NCBI GenBank assembly: GCA_025922715.1
Contig: JAICHH010000019.1
Span: 1-17,309 of the forward strand
Reading direction: 5' to 3'
DNA: 17,309 bases
Origin: Nitrososphaeraceae archaeon
GTDB lineage: Archaea > Thermoproteota > Nitrososphaeria > Nitrososphaerales > Nitrososphaeraceae
Shown: positions 14,440-17,309 of the stretch, piece by piece
How the letters are laid out: each line of letters begins with the position of its first letter
Position numbering within the stretch: position 1 is the stretch's first letter
Program-made: the position numbers and the translations under genes
Notes under the pieces: model-generated
Told to the model about the DNA's origin: nothing
Database searches by the model: none
Seen by the model: the letters and a program-made list of their open reading frames with translations, nothing else

Positions 14440-14452
14440 TGTTCTATAAAAT

Positions 14453-14520
14453 TCAGTAGTCCGGTATTCTCTTCATTTTACATGTTTCCATGATAATAGG
14501 GGGACTATCAAAGACATCAT
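14453..14520 (-). ncRNA. Candidate box C/D guide RNA with a guide matching the tRNA-Glu D-loop
   Basis: On the minus strand box C is ATGATGT (14520-14514; the six bases needed for the k-turn are intact) and box D is CTGA (14456-14453). Bases outside them can pair: TATAAAAAT before C with ATTTTATA after D, one bulge. An internal C'-like ATGAAGA (14476-14470) precedes a 13-nt guide GAATACCGGACTA that abuts box D. Its last nine bases are complementary to 14376-14384 in tRNA-Glu, and the D+5 rule points at nucleotide C17 of that tRNA. Box D' is not clear and the C-to-C' distance is long. It lies 63 bp after the endA stop on the same strand, so it could be processed from that transcript. Confidence 0.42.
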
Positions 14521-14583
14521 TATTTTTATAGCACTATTGATGAAAGTGTTGGATAAATAAATTTATCTTAACAGCTAAGACTA

Positions 14584-15168
14584 TTACGCTATGTTTTGCT
14601 CTGGAAGTAATTTGATATTTTGAGAAAAGCTCTTTAGATTAACCTTATAATAAATAATTTCTCCTCTTCTCTCAATTACAGCTATAATTGCTGCTTTTCC
14701 CATTTTTTCTATCGAACGAATATTTTCAAATAATTGATTTGCCTTGATACTGATACCTTCATTTATACCAAAAATTACATACTTTGCAGCTTTTCGAGAA
14801 TATTCACCTCTTTCATACACCCGAAAATCATTTCCAAATCCAAAACCTTCCTTTGCTATATATCCACGGGTTCGAAGATCCCTAAATATTAAAAATTTTG
14901 TAAAAATAGATAGATCGATTTTTAATAATGTTTGAAGAAAGTTCGAGAAATCCAATATAGTCTTTTGTTTTTTAAGAACTAATCTTTTAGAGTATAACAA
15001 AAAAAGAGCTTCATAACTTTCCAGTATATATGTATCTTTGATTTTTTCTCCATACCCTTTACCTCTTAACTGGTCTTGTTGTTTAACCGACTCAATCACT
15101 ATTACCCCATTGCGATTTAAAATGCCTTCTATTACAAAAGCAAATTCTGTATCGTTATCATTTGACAT
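14584..15168 (-). CDS. endA: tRNA-splicing endonuclease (EndA) family subunit lacking the usual catalytic His
   Basis: EndA cuts the bulge-helix-bulge motif of intron-containing tRNAs. This 194-residue protein has the two-domain family layout: N-terminal part with GKGYGEK and ESYEALFLLYSKRL, then the C-terminal nuclease fold with FRDLRTRGYIAKEGFGFGNDFRVYERG, AAKYVIFGI and MGKAAIIAVIERRGEIIYY. The catalytic Tyr is present (Tyr118, in VYERG) and the expected Lys is Lys158 in KMGKA. The His that normally precedes the next strand (EHSVYLV in Methanocaldococcus) is replaced by Ala in RKAAKYVI. It may thus be the structural subunit of an (alpha-beta)2 enzyme or a diverged catalytic one. ATG 15168 is chosen: GGATGTGA two bases upstream matches the ribosome-binding consensus 7 of 8, and a TATA-like box lies 26 bp upstream; TTG 15201 would sit before that box. 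Divergent from rpl10e. Confidence 0.85.
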   Translation of the reverse strand: MSNDNDTEFAFVIEGILNRNGVIVIESVKQQDQLRGKGYGEKIKDTYILESYEALFLLYSKRLVLKKQKTILDFSNFLQTLLKIDLSIFTKFLIFRDLRTRGYIAKEGFGFGNDFRVYERGEYSRKAAKYVIFGINEGISIKANQLFENIRSIEKMGKAAIIAVIERRGEIIYYKVNLKSFSQNIKLLPEQNIA

Positions 15169-15210
15169 GATCACATCCTTCAACGTAAACGAATAAATCA
15201 AAGATTATTG

Positions 15211-15219
15211 TAAATATAA
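15211..15219 (+). promoter_or_regulatory. TATA-like box of rpl10e
   Basis: TAAATATAA is centred 24 bp before ATG 15239, so the ribosomal-protein message is predicted to be leaderless. The box of the divergent endA gene (about 15190-15200) lies next to it. Confidence 0.5.
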
Positions 15220-15238
15220 AAAGATTCGTGATTTAAAA

Positions 15239-15733
15239 ATGAAAGGTGCTAATTATAGGGAACCCCGTGGGATGCCATATGTAAGAAGGGAGTATATTGC
15301 TGGCAAACCTCAATCTAAAATTGCAAAATTTTCTTCTGGATATCCTAGCAATAATTATGATTTTAAGTTAGAATTATTGGTGACTGAAAATATTCAAATA
15401 CGACATAATGCCTTAGAAGCTGCTCGATTAGCAGTCAATAAAAGAATGGCACAAGCAGGAGAAGATACATTCTTTTCCAAATTAAAGGTGTATCCACATG
15501 TTCTTCTTCGAGAAAATAAAATGATTGCGACAGCTGGTGCAGACCGACTTCAGGAAGGGATGAGAAGAGCTTTTGGGAAAGCTACAGGTTTAGCTGCACG
15601 TCTTAAACCAGGGCAAACGATTATTGAAGCCTATGTTCTTTTAGATAATCTCTCATTAGCAAAAGAAGGTTTTAAAATAGCATCTAGCAAAATAGGATGT
15701 CCAACAGAAATTCGTATAACTAATTTAAAATAA
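15239..15733 (+). CDS. rpl10e: 50S ribosomal protein L10e (uL16 family)
   Basis: A full-length 164-residue archaeal L10e, the uL16 orthologue of the large ribosomal subunit that sits by the A-site tRNA and 5S rRNA. Recognisable segments are YREPRGMPYVRREYIAGKPQ at the N-terminus, the helix RHNALEAARLAVNKRM, VYPHVLLRENKM, and GADRLQEGMRRAFGKATGLAAR (100-121), the family signature. The initiator ATG lies 24 bp from a TATA-like box, and no ribosome-binding site is visible, consistent with a leaderless transcript. It stands outside any ribosomal operon, beside an endA-family gene reading the other way. Confidence 0.96.
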   Translation: MKGANYREPRGMPYVRREYIAGKPQSKIAKFSSGYPSNNYDFKLELLVTENIQIRHNALEAARLAVNKRMAQAGEDTFFSKLKVYPHVLLRENKMIATAGADRLQEGMRRAFGKATGLAARLKPGQTIIEAYVLLDNLSLAKEGFKIASSKIGCPTEIRITNLK

Positions 15734-16147
15734 TTTCATAAATGTTAAATTTCTACAATTTTTTGTTCTAACTCAAGTAATTTTATATTATTTATATTTG
15801 GCACAGATACAACCTTTATTTTTACACTTAAATTGTAATATTATACTTTTATCCGTTCATTTTATCTCTAATTATTGACTCATTTATGGTAAATAATTTA
15901 AAAATTCATTTATTTCTTATTTTGTGTACCTAAAAATTCCTACTACTTCTAATCTATTAAATCAATTTTTAATATAAGCAACTAATTCATGCCATTGTAT
16001 ATTTTTTTGGATTAAAGATAAAATTTAATTAGCATTAAATAATTAATTTTCATAAAAATTTAACTTGAATACATTTTCATAGTATATTTTTTGGATAAAA
16101 ACTTTATTATATAGTTGAGGTTTTTTTTACTTGGTATTTAACCTTAC
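15734..16147. other. A+T-rich non-coding spacer before pgk
   Basis: No gene or structured RNA seen in about 410 bp. It contains an imperfect direct repeat GTATAT(T)5-6GGAT at 15997-16012 and 16082-16096 and a T8 run at 16121-16128 that may act as a terminator for any upstream transcript. Confidence 0.5.
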
Positions 16148-16155
16148 TTTAAATA
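16148..16155 (+). promoter_or_regulatory. TATA-like box of pgk
   Basis: TTTAAATA lies about 49 bp before ATG 16201, predicting a start near 16178 and a leader of roughly 23 nt, unlike the leaderless pattern of most genes here. Confidence 0.4.
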
Positions 16156-16200
16156 TCATAACCTTTATTGTATCATGTACGTTTTTCTTATGTAAGTAGT

Positions 16201-17309
16201 ATGAGATTTCTACAGGATTTAGACGATAAAGAATATGAAGGAAAAATAGCCTTTGTAAGGGTTGATTTCAATGTAAGCATAAAAAACGGACATATTGGTG
16301 AGGATTATAGAATCCGAATGTCAATTCCCACCATAGAATATCTTACAAAAAGAAATTGCAAAGTTATTTTGGCATCTCACTTGGGTAGGCCTATAAACCA
16401 TCAAAATAATTATTCGCTGAAACCTGTAGCAGAGAGATTATCAGCAATTCTTTCTAAAACACAAGTGAGCTTTGTCAATAACTCTATAGGCGAGGAAGTT
16501 GAAAACAAACTTAAAAATCTTCCATGTGATGGTGTTTTATTATTAGAAAATCTTCGTTTTTATAAAGAAGAAGAACTTAATGATCCTGAATTTTCAAAGA
16601 AACTTGCCTCTCTCGCAGATATATATATTAATGATGCATTTAGTACTTCTCATCGAAAACATTCTTCAACCTATGGAGCCGCTACACTCTTTAATACTAA
16701 ATTAGGTGGATTTAATTTAAAAAAGGAAATTGAATATTTGACCATGATAAAGGAACATCCTATTCGGCCTTTTATAATAGTTATTGGAGGTGTGAAGATT
16801 AAAGACAAAATAGGTGCCTTGGAAAATTTATTGCCAAAAGCAGATAAAGTCTTGATAGGAGGAGCTGCTGCCTATACTTTTTTAAAATCAAAAGGATTTA
16901 AAATTGGAAACTCCATTGTTGATTACGACCACCTGAATTGGGTAAAAATATCCCTTGAAAGATATGGTGAAAAAATTCTTTTACCTACAGATCATCTTGT
17001 ATCATCAAACCCCGAAAACTCTCCTCCTCTTTACTGTAAGGAAGACATACCAGATGGCATGACCGGATTTGATATTGGAAAAGAGACCATACAAAATTTT
17101 TCTTCCCAAATTGGTTCTACTAGAAAAGGCACAGTTTTTTGGAATGGACCAATGGGATTATTTGAAAAGGATGTTTTTTCCAGTGGAACTATAAATATTG
17201 CTAAGAGTATGGCACTTGCATATTGGCGAGGATCCACAACTCTTATTGGTGGAGGGGATACAATGGAAGGTATGAAAAAAGCATGTGTATCTGAAAAAGA
17301 GGTAAGTCA
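16201..17309 (+). CDS. pgk: Phosphoglycerate kinase, 3' end outside window
   Basis: PGK interconverts 1,3-bisphosphoglycerate + ADP and 3-phosphoglycerate + ATP in the cytoplasm; in autotrophic archaea it mainly serves gluconeogenesis. The frame is open from ATG 16201 to the right edge (369 codons; probably about 40 missing). Family motifs in order: AFVRVDFNV (17-25), SHLGRP (59-64), LLLENLRF (113-120), NDAFSTSHRKHSS (144-156), IGGVKIKDKI (195-204, usually GGAKVSDKI), GGAAAYTFLKSKG, WNGPMGLFE (314-322) and GGGDT (350-354) at the nucleotide site. All phosphate- and substrate-binding segments are intact. No frameshift was found on reading every codon. Confidence 0.95.
   Translation, partial: MRFLQDLDDKEYEGKIAFVRVDFNVSIKNGHIGEDYRIRMSIPTIEYLTKRNCKVILASHLGRPINHQNNYSLKPVAERLSAILSKTQVSFVNNSIGEEVENKLKNLPCDGVLLLENLRFYKEEELNDPEFSKKLASLADIYINDAFSTSHRKHSSTYGAATLFNTKLGGFNLKKEIEYLTMIKEHPIRPFIIVIGGVKIKDKIGALENLLPKADKVLIGGAAAYTFLKSKGFKIGNSIVDYDHLNWVKISLERYGEKILLPTDHLVSSNPENSPPLYCKEDIPDGMTGFDIGKETIQNFSSQIGSTRKGTVFWNGPMGLFEKDVFSSGTINIAKSMALAYWRGSTTLIGGGDTMEGMKKACVSEKEVS

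Noticed and set aside
15997..16096. Imperfect direct repeat GTATAT-T run-GGAT as a regulatory element or att site
   Set aside because: Most of the match is T-run; 15 bp at one-gap identity in very A+T-rich DNA is weak, and no mobile gene is near.
1..17309. CRISPR array, insertion sequence, integrated element or restriction system
   Set aside because: No regularly spaced repeats, transposase, integrase, methylase or nuclease gene was found; both tRNA genes lack an adjoining repeat of their 3' end that would suggest integration (the nine-base repeat near tRNA-Glu is from its D-loop, not its 3' end).

Overview
The window reads as chromosome of an ammonia-oxidising-type archaeon (Thaumarchaeota / Nitrososphaeria). 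The indicators are an archaeal ribosomal protein L10e, archaeal phosphoglycerate kinase, a splicing-endonuclease (EndA-family) protein, a small Cys-rich zinc protein of a type I associate with Thaumarchaeota, archaeal tRNAs without encoded CCA, strong A+T bias with long A+T-rich spacers, and TATA-like boxes centred about 26 bp before many start codons or mature RNA ends, as expected for leaderless archaeal transcripts. Genus cannot be fixed by reading alone; no mobile element, CRISPR array or phage module was seen.

Layout. 2-247: 3' end of a uroporphyrinogen-III synthase (hemD). 350-3557: Fe-S assembly cluster sufB, sufD and a small Rieske ferredoxin, without sufC. 3815-4693: NADP-type beta-hydroxyacid dehydrogenase. 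5181-5540 (minus): stand-alone MetRS-C/CsaA-like tRNA-binding OB-fold protein. About 1 kb of non-coding DNA follows; it carries a previously uncalled, canonical box C/D guide RNA on the minus strand (6420-6467). 6574-9572: four unrecognised co-directional genes: a protein with two apparent winged helices, an AAA+-like ATPase starting directly after its stop codon, a 153-aa protein, and an overlapping small zinc-ribbon protein. This is the best candidate for an undescribed system. 9595-9669: tRNA-Gly(GCC), minus. 10261-11424: two divergent genes of unknown function.

11441-13273 (minus) holds two exported proteins that look like diverged paralogues. 13366-14221 holds three small genes, one only 54 aa, two of them Cys-rich. 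14364-14439 is tRNA-Glu(CTC). Downstream of it on the minus strand is a second, weaker C/D RNA candidate whose guide can pair with the D-loop of that tRNA, in the 3' flank of an endA-family gene that lacks the usual catalytic His. rpl10e is divergent from endA, and pgk runs off the right edge.

Functional grouping: Fe-S biogenesis at the left; RNA maturation and translation (tRNAs, guide RNAs, EndA-like protein, tRNA-binding protein, L10e) scattered through; central carbon metabolism (pgk) at the right; the dual-winged-helix/AAA+ operon is the main unexplained unit.
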